Program-made: the position numbers and the translations under genes
Shown: positions 1 to 7,649 of the stretch, one piece after another
Position numbering within the stretch: the stretch's first letter is position 1
Layout of the letters: each line of letters starts with the position of its first letter
The notes under the pieces: generated by a model
What the model was told of the DNA's origin: nothing
Databases searched by the model: none
What the model saw: the letters and a program-made list of their open reading frames with translations, nothing else
Assembly (NCBI GenBank): GCA_023428425.1
Contig: JAEYYP010000175.1
Span: 1-26,751, forward strand
Length of the DNA: 26,751 nucleotides
Direction: 5' to 3'
DNA from: Pseudomonadota bacterium
Lineage (GTDB): Bacteria > Pseudomonadota > Alphaproteobacteria > Rhizobiales > Devosiaceae

Positions 1-266
1 CCTCGCGCCGGAACTATGTCGTCGAGGTTTCCGACAACGGTCCGGGCATCGCGCGAGACGAGCGCAGCCTGGTGTTCGAGAAGTTTTCGCGCGGCGTCAC
101 CGGAACGGCGGCGGCGCCCGGCGCGGGCCTGGGGCTCGCCATCTCGCGGCAGATCATCACCCACATGAACGGCAAGCTCGAGCTGGTGCCCAGCCGCGGC
201 CGCGGCGCTTGCTTCCGTATCACCCTGCCGCAGTCGCCCAGTACGGATGTGCCACCAAAGCGCTGA
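1..266 (+). CDS. sensor histidine kinase, C-terminal ATPase end (partial)
   Basis: This is the 3' end of a gene that begins outside the window; reading frame 3 is open from the left edge to a TGA at 264-266. The product shows the GHKL-type ATP-binding signatures of histidine kinases in order: the G1 box DNGPGI, the F box FEKFSRG, and the G2 box GAGLGLAI, followed by a usual C-terminal strand (GKLELVPSRGRGACFRITLP). The protein would autophosphorylate a histidine in an upstream dimerisation domain that is not visible here and pass the phosphate to a response regulator. The sensed signal cannot be told. The gene is followed after 63 bases by dld on the same strand, with no clear terminator between them. 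Family is secure; subfamily (for example KdpD-like) is not decidable from this fragment. Confidence 0.88.
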   Translation, partial: SRRNYVVEVSDNGPGIARDERSLVFEKFSRGVTGTAAAPGAGLGLAISRQIITHMNGKLELVPSRGRGACFRITLPQSPSTDVPPKR

Positions 267-329
267 TCGACGCGGCCTCCATTCCGTCCTATGTCATCCC
301 ACCCTCACTGCTGAGTAACCTGACCGACC

Positions 330-2030
330 ATGCCCTATTCCTCCATGTCCGGCGACGCGCTGCTGGCGCAACTGCGCAGCTTCGTCGGCGAGCCGCACGT
401 GCATACCGACCCGCGGACCAATCGGCGCTGGCGCAAGGGCTATCGCTATGGCGAGGGCAAGGTGCTGGCCGTTGTCCGGCCGGGGTCGCTGCTGGAGCAA
501 TGGCGGGTGTTCAAGGCCTGCATCGAGGCGGGTCGCATCGTCATCATGCAAGGCGCCAATACCGGGCTCAATGGCGGCTCGACGCCGTTTGGCGACGACT
601 ACGACCGCGAGGTGGTGCTGATCAACACCATGCGGATCACCCGCATCGACCTGCTGAAGGGCGGCGAGCAGGTGCTGGCGCTGGCGGGCTCGACGCTGCA
701 CGCGCTTGAAAAGCTGATCCGGCCGCTGGGGCGCGAGCCGCATTCGGTGATCGGCTCGACGACCATCGGCGCGTCGATCGTCGGCGGGGTGTGCAACAAT
801 TCGGGCGGAGCGCTGATCCGGCGCGGACCGGCGTTCACGCAGCTGGCGCTCTACGCCTCGGTCGCGGCCGACGGCACCGTATCGCTGGTCAACCACCTCG
901 GAATCGAGCTCGGCAATGACCCCGAGGAGATCCTGTCGCGGCTCGACAACGGACGCTACAGCGAAGCCGATGTCTGGCATGATACCGGCAAGCTCGCTTC
1001 CGACCCCGACTATTCGACCCTGATCCGGCAGGTCGACGAGCCCGGTCCGGCGCGGTTCAACAACGATCCCCGCTTGATGTACGAGGCAGCCGGCAGCGCC
1101 GGCAAGCTCTGCGTCTTCGCGGTGCGGCTCGACACGTTCCCGAGTTCGGGGCCGTCGAAGGTCTTCTACATCGGCTCCAACGACTACATGGAACTGACCA
1201 ACATCCGTCGCCACATCCTTTCGTCGTTCAAGACGCTTCCGGTCGCCGGGGAGTACCTGAACCGCGATGCATACGACATTGCCGAAAAGTACGGGAAGGA
1301 CCTGTACCTCTTCATCAAGCATGTCGGCACTGAGCGGATATCGACGGCGTTCTCGCTCAAGAGCGGGTTCGACGCGATCACCGGGCGGCTGGGCCTCGGT
1401 ACCAGTGTTTCCGACCGTATCCTTCAGTTCGTCACTGGCTTGCTGCCGTCGCACCTGCCCAAGCGGATGAACGCGTTCCGCGACCGGTACGAGCATCACC
1501 TGCTGCTGCGGACGGACGGCGACGGCATCGAGGAGGCGCGCGCCTACCTCAAGTCGATCTTCCCGTCACAGAGCGGCGACTACTTCGAGGCAGACGAGGA
1601 GGAGGCAGCGGCCGCCTACCGCAACCGCTACGCCATTGGCGGCGGCTCCGTGCGCTATCGCGCGGTGAACAAGAACGTCGGCAGCTATGTTGCGCTCGAC
1701 ATGGCGATGCCGCGCAACACGCTCGACTGGCGCGAAACCCTGCCGCCGGAACTCGAGCAGTACGTGGTGCAGCGCATCCGGTGCGGCCACTTCATGTGTC
1801 AGGTGTTCCACTACGACTACATGGTGAACCGTGACATCGAGTGGCTCGACATGGAGCACCGGATCATAGCTCATCTCAACGGCCGCGGGATCGAGTTCCC
1901 CTCCGAGCACAATGTCGGCCACCTCTATACGGCCAAGCCCGTGCTGGCCGATTTCTACCGCGCGCTCGACCCCACCAACTCCATGAACCCCGGCATCGGG
2001 CAAACATCCAAGCTCAAGGACTGGGCCTGA
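330..2030 (+). CDS. dld: quinone-dependent D-lactate dehydrogenase
   Basis: This is a 566-residue FAD enzyme that oxidises D-lactate to pyruvate and passes electrons to the membrane quinone pool. Length and sequence follow E. coli Dld (about 571 residues) along the whole chain as I remember it. The FAD-binding PCMH-type domain lies in roughly residues 35-215, with the conserved stretches NTGLNGGSTP, REPHSVIGS and VCNNSGG. The membrane-associated Dld C-terminal domain follows, with motifs such as VAGEYLNRDAYDIAEKYGKD, KYEHHLLL-like RYEHHLLLRT, HNVGHLY and DPTNSMNPGIG. The N-terminus aligns with the family when read from the ATG at 330. An ATG at 345 is the alternative; neither has a strong Shine-Dalgarno site. 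It probably gets transcription from its own promoter in 267-329 or by read-through from the kinase gene. It is a peripheral inner-membrane enzyme allowing growth on D-lactate. Confidence 0.96.
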   Translation: MPYSSMSGDALLAQLRSFVGEPHVHTDPRTNRRWRKGYRYGEGKVLAVVRPGSLLEQWRVFKACIEAGRIVIMQGANTGLNGGSTPFGDDYDREVVLINTMRITRIDLLKGGEQVLALAGSTLHALEKLIRPLGREPHSVIGSTTIGASIVGGVCNNSGGALIRRGPAFTQLALYASVAADGTVSLVNHLGIELGNDPEEILSRLDNGRYSEADVWHDTGKLASDPDYSTLIRQVDEPGPARFNNDPRLMYEAAGSAGKLCVFAVRLDTFPSSGPSKVFYIGSNDYMELTNIRRHILSSFKTLPVAGEYLNRDAYDIAEKYGKDLYLFIKHVGTERISTAFSLKSGFDAITGRLGLGTSVSDRILQFVTGLLPSHLPKRMNAFRDRYEHHLLLRTDGDGIEEARAYLKSIFPSQSGDYFEADEEEAAAAYRNRYAIGGGSVRYRAVNKNVGSYVALDMAMPRNTLDWRETLPPELEQYVVQRIRCGHFMCQVFHYDYMVNRDIEWLDMEHRIIAHLNGRGIEFPSEHNVGHLYTAKPVLADFYRALDPTNSMNPGIGQTSKLKDWA

Positions 2031-2085
2031 TCAGGCAGCACCGAACGTCCGAGTTTGCCGTTGTTGAGGCGCTGAGGTCTCAGTG

Positions 2086-2145
2086 CTCCTCCACCGCGAA
2101 GCGGGGGAGGGGGACCGCGCATCGATAGATGCGTGGTGGAGGGGG
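2086..2145. repeat. palindromic intergenic element of CTCC/GGAG type
   Basis: The spacer between the convergent dld and acetyltransferase genes holds nested inverted repeats. CCTCCACCGC (2088-2097) pairs with GCGGGGGAGG (2101-2110) with one mismatch. A second hairpin has a 10-base stem, 2114-2123 with 2128-2137, a GATA loop and one G-U pair. The outer CCTCCACC (2088-2095) can instead pair perfectly with GGTGGAGG (2135-2142), so two folds compete. The look is that of the CTCCCCCGC-GCGGGGGAG intergenic palindromes scattered through many alphaproteobacterial genomes. It may double as a bidirectional terminator. Only one copy is seen in this window. Confidence 0.6.
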
Positions 2146-2150
2146 CGTCG

Positions 2151-2165
2151 CGCCTCAGGGAGGCG
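2151..2165 (-). terminator. hairpin just after the acetyltransferase stop codon
   Basis: CGCCTC (2151-2156) and GAGGCG (2160-2165) form a perfect 6-base stem with a 3-base loop, four bases beyond the stop codon of the minus-strand acetyltransferase gene. No U-tract follows, so intrinsic termination is uncertain; it could simply protect the mRNA end. Confidence 0.35.
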
Positions 2166-2169
2166 ACAA

Positions 2170-2790
2170 CTAGACCGGCTCCGGCCTGATCAGGCACTCG
2201 CTGCCGATCGGGGTGAAGCCGAGGCCAAGGAAGGCGCGGAGCGAGCGGGCGTTGCCGGGGGAGACGGCGGCGAAGAGCAGTTCGCCCTCGGGGGTGAGGT
2301 TTACTGCTTCGGCGATCAGCGCCGTGCCGTGCCCTCGGTTATGGCTCGCCGCTTCCACCGACAGCTCGCGACGGCCGCCGAGGCCGGCGCCGATGGTGAC
2401 GAGGCCACGCTCGTCCCCATAGACCACCACATCGGAGCGATACTGGCGGGCGTAGGTGACGCGCGGATGCTCATCGAGGTCGGTGCGGACGGGCAGGGTG
2501 GGTTTGCCGGTGCCGCGCGCGAACAGCATCACGTCGATGACGCCGGTGAAGCCGCTCGGACCGGCGAGCCAGCGCAGGAAGTCGGGGGACATCGAGGCGC
2601 CATAGCCATCGGGACCCTGGGCCATCACCGCATCAGCGCTGCGGGTCGTCGCGACCACGGCATGGCCAGTGAAGGCGACCGAACACTCCCAGCCGCCCCT
2701 CAGCGGCGGCAACACGGTGACGCCACCATCTACGGGCGGGAAGCGGCCCTCGGCGGCAGCGGTCAGCAAATCGAGCAGCGGGTGGTGCAT
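2170..2790 (-). CDS. GNAT-family N-acetyltransferase
   Basis: This is a 206-residue predicted acetyltransferase of the GCN5-related family, which moves an acetyl group from acetyl-CoA to an amine. The diagnostic part is the C-terminal third: the acetyl-CoA loop NRGHGTALIAEAV matches the R/Q-x-x-G-x-G/A pattern, and it is followed by the usual motif B SPGNARSLRAFLGLGF, where N contacts the cofactor. The N-terminal half is not recognisable beyond family level. The open frame extends far upstream, antisense to the amidohydrolase gene, but the ATG at 2790 is the first start outside that gene and gives a usual length. No strong ribosome-binding site is visible. It is divergent from the amidohydrolase, with only 45 bases between the start codons, so both promoters must overlap. 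The substrate is unknown. Confidence 0.75.
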   Translation of the reverse strand: MHHPLLDLLTAAAEGRFPPVDGGVTVLPPLRGGWECSVAFTGHAVVATTRSADAVMAQGPDGYGASMSPDFLRWLAGPSGFTGVIDVMLFARGTGKPTLPVRTDLDEHPRVTYARQYRSDVVVYGDERGLVTIGAGLGGRRELSVEAASHNRGHGTALIAEAVNLTPEGELLFAAVSPGNARSLRAFLGLGFTPIGSECLIRPEPV

Positions 2791-2835
2791 CGGCAGTTCT
2801 ATCCGGTTGGAGAACCTGCGATATAGGCGACCGCC

Positions 2836-3987
2836 ATGAAAGTCACCCCGCCAAGCTCTCTCGCCGATTTCATCCAACTCAGGCACCGCCTGCACGCCGC
2901 CCCCGAACTGAGCTCGGAAGAGGTCGCGACCAGCGCGCTCGTGGCCGAACTCCTCTCGGCGTGGGGCTACGAAGTGGCGACGGGCGTCGGTGGCACCGGT
3001 GTCGTCGCTACCTTGCGGAACGGCATGGGCGAACGAACCATCGGACTTCGCGCCGACATGGACGCCCTGCCGATCACCGAAGCGACCGGGCTGCCCTACG
3101 CCAGCGGCAAGTCTGGCGTCATGCATGCCTGCGGACACGATGGGCACACGACCATCCTCCTCGCAGCAGCGAAGGCGCTGGCCGAGAGCCGCAACTTCTC
3201 CGGCACCGTCCGACTGATCTTCCAGCCGGCCGAGGAGATCGGCGGCGCCGTGCAGATGCTCGCGGACGGGCTGTTCGAGCGGTTTCCGGTCGATGCGGTA
3301 TTCGGCCTCCACAACTGGCCGGGCGTACCCGTCGGCGAGTTCCGGTTCATCGAGGGCCCGGCGATGGCGGCGGTCGACCTCGTGATCATCACCATGCGCG
3401 GGAAGGGCGGGCACGGTGCCCGGCCGCAGGACGCGGTCGACCCGATCGTCGCCGCTTCGGCGCTGGTGCTGGCGCTGCAGTCGATCGTCTCGCGCAATGT
3501 CGATCCGCTTGAGGCGGCAGTCATCACGGTTGGCTCGATTCACGGGGGATCGACGCCGGCCTCGATCCCCGACAGCGTCGAACTGCAGGCAACGGTGCGG
3601 ACGTTCTCGCCGGCGGTGCGTGACATCATTCGTCAGAGGATCAAGGTCCTGGCCGAAGCGACCGCCGCTGCCTATGGCGCGACGGCCGTAGTATACCATC
3701 CCCCGGGATTTCCCGCCGTGCGCAACCACGTCGACGAGACGGCCTTCGCGCGGCAGGTGGCCGAGCGGCACTTCGGGACCGAGCGGGTAGGGACCTTGAA
3801 GCCGCTGCTGGTCAGCGAGGATTTCGCCTTCATGCTGGAGCAGCAGAAGGGCAGCTACCTGTTCGTCGGCAATGGCGACAGCGCGGACCTGCACAGTCCG
3901 CGCTACGATTTCAACGATGCGGCAATCGAGCCGGCGGCGAAATTCTGGGTGGCGCTGGTCGAGGACTATCTGGCCGCAAACAACTGA
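2836..3987 (+). CDS. M20D metallo-amidohydrolase (hippurate/N-acyl-amino-acid hydrolase type)
   Basis: This 383-residue di-metal peptidase-fold enzyme most likely cleaves N-acyl or N-aroyl amino acids into acid and free amino acid, like hippurate hydrolase, IAA-amino-acid hydrolases and AmhX-type proteins. The M20D metal ligands are visible: HACGHDGH at residues 97-104 (Cys99, His101), the PAEE pair Glu133-Glu134, His159 in FGLHNWPG, and His353 in the C-terminal LHSPRYDF. The stretch LRADMDALPI before the first motif is family-typical. The bacterial dimerisation domain sits between about residues 175 and 290. It is read divergently from the acetyltransferase gene and converges on an amino acid ABC importer, which supports a role in amino acid scavenging. 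The exact acyl substrate cannot be read from sequence. No signal peptide, so it is cytoplasmic. Confidence 0.9.
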   Translation: MKVTPPSSLADFIQLRHRLHAAPELSSEEVATSALVAELLSAWGYEVATGVGGTGVVATLRNGMGERTIGLRADMDALPITEATGLPYASGKSGVMHACGHDGHTTILLAAAKALAESRNFSGTVRLIFQPAEEIGGAVQMLADGLFERFPVDAVFGLHNWPGVPVGEFRFIEGPAMAAVDLVIITMRGKGGHGARPQDAVDPIVAASALVLALQSIVSRNVDPLEAAVITVGSIHGGSTPASIPDSVELQATVRTFSPAVRDIIRQRIKVLAEATAAAYGATAVVYHPPGFPAVRNHVDETAFARQVAERHFGTERVGTLKPLLVSEDFAFMLEQQKGSYLFVGNGDSADLHSPRYDFNDAAIEPAAKFWVALVEDYLAANN

Positions 3988-4014
3988 GCGGGCTGGCTCG
4001 CTCGATCAGCCCGC
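3988..4014. terminator. shared hairpin between convergent genes
   Basis: GCGGGCT (3988-3994) and AGCCCGC (4008-4014) are perfect complements around a 13-base loop. The stem starts right after the amidohydrolase stop codon and includes the stop codon of the minus-strand ATPase gene. It could act as a stop for both convergent transcripts. It lacks a clear U-tract on either strand. Confidence 0.35.
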
Positions 4015-4761
4015 AGCTTCCAGCCGCCCCGACTCGATGATCCGCTGCAGGAACTTCTGCGTGCGTGCTTCCTGCGGGCTCGAGAACAGCTGCTTCGGCG
4101 GGCCCTGTTCGATGATGCGCCCGCCGTCGAGGAAGCAGACCCGGTCGGCGACATCGCGGGCAAAAGCCATCTCGTGGGTGACGATCACCATCGTCATCCC
4201 CGTCGATTTCAGGTCGCGGATGATCTTCAGGACTTCGCCGATCAGTTCGGGGTCGAGCGCGGCGGTCACCTCGTCGAGCAGCAGCACCTCGGGTTCGGTA
4301 GCCAGCGAGCGGACGATGGCGACGCGCTGCTGCTGGCCGCCCGAAAGCTGCTCGGGGTAGGCCTTGGCATACTGACCGAGACCGAACAGTTCGAGCAGCT
4401 TCATCGCGGCCGCCTCGGCATCGGCCTTGGCGCGACCGTGGACCTTGATCGGGGCGAGCGTGATGTTTTCGAGCACGCTCATGGTCGGGAACAGGTTGTA
4501 GGCCTGGAAGACGATGCCGACCTTCTTGTAGAGCCCGGTGCGGCCGAACTTCTCGTCGTAGATGTCGATGCCGTCGATGCGGATGCTGCCCTCGTCGAAG
4601 TCTGTCAGCCCGTTGATGCAGCGCAGCAGCGTCGACTTGCCGGAGCCCGAAGCGCCGATCAGGCAGACCACTTCGTGGTCGGAGACCGTGAGGTCGATCC
4701 GGTCCAGCACCTGCCGCTCGCCGTAGAACTTGGTGAGTTTCTCGATTTCGACGCGATGCAT
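4006..4761 (-). CDS. polar amino acid ABC transporter, ATP-binding protein
   Basis: This 251-residue ATPase powers an amino acid importer of the HisP/GlnQ type at the cytoplasmic face. Walker A is GASGSGKST at residues 36-44, the Q-loop is Gln86 in FQAYNLFP, the ABC signature is LSGGQQQR at 139-146, Walker B is VLLLDE at 159-164, and the switch histidine is His196. The segment after Walker B reads DEVTAALDPE where most relatives have DEPTSALDPE, a mild substitution that should not abolish activity. It is the last gene of the three-gene set: 60 bases separate it from the permease stop, more than between the other two genes, so it may have a weak start signal of its own. The ATG at 4761 gives the standard N-terminus. 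Confidence 0.94.
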   Translation of the reverse strand: MHRVEIEKLTKFYGERQVLDRIDLTVSDHEVVCLIGASGSGKSTLLRCINGLTDFDEGSIRIDGIDIYDEKFGRTGLYKKVGIVFQAYNLFPTMSVLENITLAPIKVHGRAKADAEAAAMKLLELFGLGQYAKAYPEQLSGGQQQRVAIVRSLATEPEVLLLDEVTAALDPELIGEVLKIIRDLKSTGMTMVIVTHEMAFARDVADRVCFLDGGRIIEQGPPKQLFSSPQEARTQKFLQRIIESGRLEAAG

Positions 4762-4821
4762 GTCACTAAGCGCTTTCAGAAAGAGTGCTACGCGGTTTTT
4801 CGGTTCGAAAGCGCGACCACA

Positions 4822-5658
4822 TCAGAGGGCACCCTGGAGGCGGCGCTGGCGGTCCTTGCGCTGCAGGTGATCGGTGAATCGCGCCAACGGAATCGTGGCG
4901 AGCAGGAACAGGATGGCCGCTACCACCAGCGAGGAGTAGTTGAAGGTGCGGGCGGTATATATCTGCGCCTCGCGCACCGCGTCGCGGACGCCGAGGACGG
5001 AGAGCAGCGCCACGTCCTTCTGCAGCGCCACCACGAGGTTCAGCATAGCGGGCACCACGTTGCGCAGCGCCTGCGGCAGGATGGCGTAGCGCAGGGTCTG
5101 CCACTGGGTGAGGCCGAGCGACTTGGCGGCCATGCGCTGGCCCTCGTGCACCGCCTCGATGCCGGAACGATAGACCTCGGTGGCGTAGGCCGAATAGCTG
5201 AGGATGAGCGCGATGCCGCCCCAGAACAGGCCTTCGCGGGGGAGGCCGGGCAGGTTCAGCGCGGGAATGCCGAAGCCGAACAGCAGCACCAGCAGCAGCG
5301 CCGGCAGGCCGCGGAACAGGTCGACATAAACGATGGCGAAGACGCGCAGCGGCGCGAACCACGGGCCGCTCAGCGCGCGGAAAATGGCGAGGATCAGGGC
5401 CCAGACGCCGATGCAGACGAGGCTGACGAGCCAGATCTGCAGCGAGACGAGGAAGCCGCGGGCAACGCCCGGCGCCGCTTCCACCATGGCCTCGACGGAG
5501 AAGAACTGCAGCTGGATGCGCGGCCACTGCTCGGCAGAGCCGACGAACCAGGCCAGCGCGCCGAAGACCACGACGACGCTGACCAAACTAATAAGGACCG
5601 GCGTGAGCCGGTCCTTGAGTGCGATCTGTCGGCGTCCCTTGCCGGGTCGTCGTGTCAT
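4822..5658 (-). CDS. polar amino acid ABC transporter, permease
   Basis: This is a 278-residue inner-membrane permease of the HisMQ/GlnP type. A hydrophobic segment near residues 15-40 is followed by further membrane spans. The cytoplasmic EAA loop is clear: EAVHEGQRMAAKSLGLTQWQ then LRYAILPQALRNVVP, which docks on the ATPase. The frame extends further upstream, but the ATG at 5658 overlaps the TGA of the binding-protein gene as ATGA, a typical translationally coupled junction, so I take that start. Only one permease gene is present, so the channel would be a homodimer unless a partner is encoded elsewhere. Substrate specificity is not visible in this subunit. Confidence 0.92.
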   Translation of the reverse strand: MTRRPGKGRRQIALKDRLTPVLISLVSVVVVFGALAWFVGSAEQWPRIQLQFFSVEAMVEAAPGVARGFLVSLQIWLVSLVCIGVWALILAIFRALSGPWFAPLRVFAIVYVDLFRGLPALLLVLLFGFGIPALNLPGLPREGLFWGGIALILSYSAYATEVYRSGIEAVHEGQRMAAKSLGLTQWQTLRYAILPQALRNVVPAMLNLVVALQKDVALLSVLGVRDAVREAQIYTARTFNYSSLVVAAILFLLATIPLARFTDHLQRKDRQRRLQGAL

Positions 5659-6479
5659 TCGGCGATCACCGGGATGTTCGGGGCGGCGACGAGGTACTTG
5701 GCGACGAGTTCGTCGACGGTACCGTTCGCCTTGATGGCGGCGAGGCCCTCGTAGATCCACGGCACGATCGGGTTCTCGTAGGCGAACAGCAGGCCGAGGC
5801 CCTCGTCGTTCGGGTCCTTGGGCAGCAGAGCGGTGATCTTGGCCTCCGGCACCTGGCAGCAGGTGGCGTAGAGCGCCGTCGGCAGCGCGGCGATGGTGGC
5901 GTCGATCTGGCCGCCCTGGAGCGCCTGGAACACGCCGGCCTGGTCGTCGTACACGGCTGCGTTGTCGATCTTGAGCACGTTGGTCACGTAGTCGAAATCG
6001 GTCGTGCCCACGGCGACGCCCCAGCGGGCGGCCTTCAAGTCGGCGAACGACTTGGCGTTGGCGACGTCCGAGGTCGGCAGCGCGATCACGACCTTGTCCG
6101 ACTGGTAGTAGACGTCGGAGAAGGTTGCGACCTTGGCGCGATCCGGGGTGACCGAGATCTGCTGGATCGAGAAGTCATAGGCCTTCGGCCCGGGCGCGAT
6201 GGCGCCGTCGAAGGTCACGTCGACCCAGACCACGTCTTCCTTGGCGAAGCCGAGTTCGGCGGCCAGCGCATAGACCAGCGCGGCCTCGAAACCCTCGCCG
6301 GCCTCCGGGTTGTTGTCGAGCACCCACGGTGGATAGCTCGGCTCGGAGGTAGAGACGGTCAGCTTGCCCGGGGTGAACAGGCGCGGATCGTTGGGGGTCT
6401 TTTCCTGCGCGAAGGCAGGCATGACCAGCGCGATCGCCGCCAGCAGCGCGACCACGAATACGTTGTGCTTGTCAGCCAT
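5655..6479 (-). CDS. amino acid ABC transporter, periplasmic substrate-binding protein
   Basis: This 274-residue protein belongs to solute-binding family 3. A signal peptide covers about residues 1-24, ending in the cleavage motif AFA before QEK. The mature part has family-3 features: a start like GKLTVSTSEPSYPPWV, the GFEAALVYALAAELG helix, YDFSIQQISVTPDRAKVATFSDVYY (equivalent to the D-x-I-x-x-x-M-S-I-T-P-E-R motif of relatives), and a closing hinge region. It would capture a polar amino acid or related compound in the periplasm and deliver it to the permease encoded next. It is the first gene of the set, and its start has a purine-rich GAGAG a few bases upstream. The ligand is not predictable; the neighbouring M20D hydrolase hints at amino acid or acyl-amino acid use. 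Confidence 0.92.
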   Translation of the reverse strand: MADKHNVFVVALLAAIALVMPAFAQEKTPNDPRLFTPGKLTVSTSEPSYPPWVLDNNPEAGEGFEAALVYALAAELGFAKEDVVWVDVTFDGAIAPGPKAYDFSIQQISVTPDRAKVATFSDVYYQSDKVVIALPTSDVANAKSFADLKAARWGVAVGTTDFDYVTNVLKIDNAAVYDDQAGVFQALQGGQIDATIAALPTALYATCCQVPEAKITALLPKDPNDEGLGLLFAYENPIVPWIYEGLAAIKANGTVDELVAKYLVAAPNIPVIAE

Positions 6480-6578
6480 TCATCACTCTCTCATTCCCGC
6501 CCGGCGCTAGGCAGAAACGCCCCGCTCGCCGAGCCCCGCCCCGGAATTTACCGACAAACGGTGAGAGCGCCAGTCATA
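6480..6578 (-). promoter_or_regulatory. upstream region of the amino acid importer genes
   Basis: This stretch ahead of the binding-protein gene must carry the promoter of the importer set. I see no confident -35/-10 pair. An imperfect dyad reads, on the plus strand, TTACCG (6548-6553), a spacer ACAAA, then CGGTGA (6559-6564), with one mismatch; it could be an operator. Evidence is weak. Confidence 0.25.
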
Positions 6579-6584
6579 GAATTG

Positions 6585-6626
6585 CAAAAATGCGGCACTG
6601 CCCGAACTGACGTTGTCGTCGGCAGC
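6585..6626 (-). terminator. possible terminator of the nucleoside operon
   Basis: Downstream of the nucleoside hydrolase on the minus strand, CTGCC (plus 6598-6602) and GGCAG (plus 6621-6625) can pair, with an inner GACG/CGTC stem. On the minus strand this is followed within ten bases by TTTTT (plus 6586-6590). The stem is short and bulged, so the call is tentative. Confidence 0.3.
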
Positions 6627-6687
6627 GGGACTGCGCGATTTCGCGACGACGGACGGGGCCTGAGTGGCGGCGCCCAAGAGCGCACAC

Positions 6688-7647
6688 TCAGCTGCGCAGC
6701 AACTGAAGTGTCGAGCGATAGAGGCGCCTCAGGCCTTCGGAGTCGACATCGGTGCAGACGAGATGTTCGGGGCGGTGGTCCCACGCGCCGGGCGGGAACT
6801 TGCTGTCTGCCGGCTTCTGGATGGTCTGGCCGAACGCCAGGCCCTCGCTTACGACGCGGATCGCGCCGCGGCGGACCTTGAAGAGGTCGGGATTAAGAAG
6901 GTAGGCGACCGCCGAGCTGTCATGCACGTAGATGCTGTCGATCCCGCCGGCCAGGTGGAACGCTTCGTAGAAGCGCGAGATATCCCAGATCAAGCGCCCC
7001 GCCTCCCCGGCCTCATTGGCCAGTGCCCGCAGGAATGGCGTCGGCATGCGCGTCTTCTGCGTGACGTCGAGGCCGACCATGGTCAGGGGCCAGGGCGCAC
7101 CGGTGACCTCGTCGGCGGCGAGTGGGTCGCCCCAAATGTTGGCTTCGGCGGCAGGGGTCACGTTGCCCAGCACGCCGTTGATGCCGAACGCCCCGCCCAT
7201 GATGACGACCTGCCTGACCAGCCCGGCAATGTCCGGGGCCTCGCGCAGGGCCAGCGCCAGGTTGGTCATTCGGCCGACGGCGACGATCTCGACCTCGCCA
7301 GGATTGGCGCGGACCAGATCGATGATGAGGCGGTGCGCAGGGCGCGGATCCGCCTGTCGCGTCAACCGCGTTGGCAGTTCGATGTCGCCCAGTCCGTTGG
7401 CGCCGTGAACGAAGTCGGGAGGATCACCCGCCTCCCCGACGAGCGGCGCGCCCGCGCCCCTGGCGACCGGAGCCGCAATGCCGAAGCGCTCGGCCAGATA
7501 GAGGGCGTTGCGCGTCGTCGTCTCGATTGTGCCGTTGCCGAACGTCGTCGTGATGCCGATCAGCTCGACCTCGGGCGACGCATGCAGGAAAAGCAGCGCC
7601 ATCGCATCGTCGATACCCGGATCGGTATCGAAGATCACCTTGTGCAT
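6688..7647 (-). CDS. inosine/uridine-preferring-type nucleoside hydrolase
   Basis: This 319-residue enzyme of the IU-NH family cleaves the N-glycosidic bond of ribonucleosides to give free base and ribose. The calcium-binding signature DTDPGIDD occupies residues 7-14. The mid-protein motif AAEANIWGDPLAA contains the Asn-Ile-x-x-Asp-Pro-x-Ala-Ala pattern that binds the ribose. The C-terminal VHDSSAVA has His242 and Asp243, the catalytic/metal pair that is usually in HDPLAVA; the change to HDSSAVA is slight. It starts two bases after the stop codon of the second permease gene, and is the last gene of a ten-gene set. No signal peptide, so imported nucleosides would be split in the cytoplasm. Which base is released cannot be read from the sequence. 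Confidence 0.93.
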   Translation of the reverse strand: MHKVIFDTDPGIDDAMALLFLHASPEVELIGITTTFGNGTIETTTRNALYLAERFGIAAPVARGAGAPLVGEAGDPPDFVHGANGLGDIELPTRLTRQADPRPAHRLIIDLVRANPGEVEIVAVGRMTNLALALREAPDIAGLVRQVVIMGGAFGINGVLGNVTPAAEANIWGDPLAADEVTGAPWPLTMVGLDVTQKTRMPTPFLRALANEAGEAGRLIWDISRFYEAFHLAGGIDSIYVHDSSAVAYLLNPDLFKVRRGAIRVVSEGLAFGQTIQKPADSKFPPGAWDHRPEHLVCTDVDSEGLRRLYRSTLQLLRS

Positions 7648-7649
7648 GT

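Noticed and set aside
294..1499. A 401-residue minus-strand open frame opposite dld
   Set aside because: Composition is that of antisense GC-rich coding sequence, and dld matches its family along its full length.
2170..3894. One 574-residue minus-strand open frame covering the acetyltransferase and the antisense of the amidohydrolase
   Set aside because: Only the last 206 residues look like a protein family; the rest is low-complexity Arg/Gly-rich antisense of a well-supported M20D gene. The start was moved to 2790.
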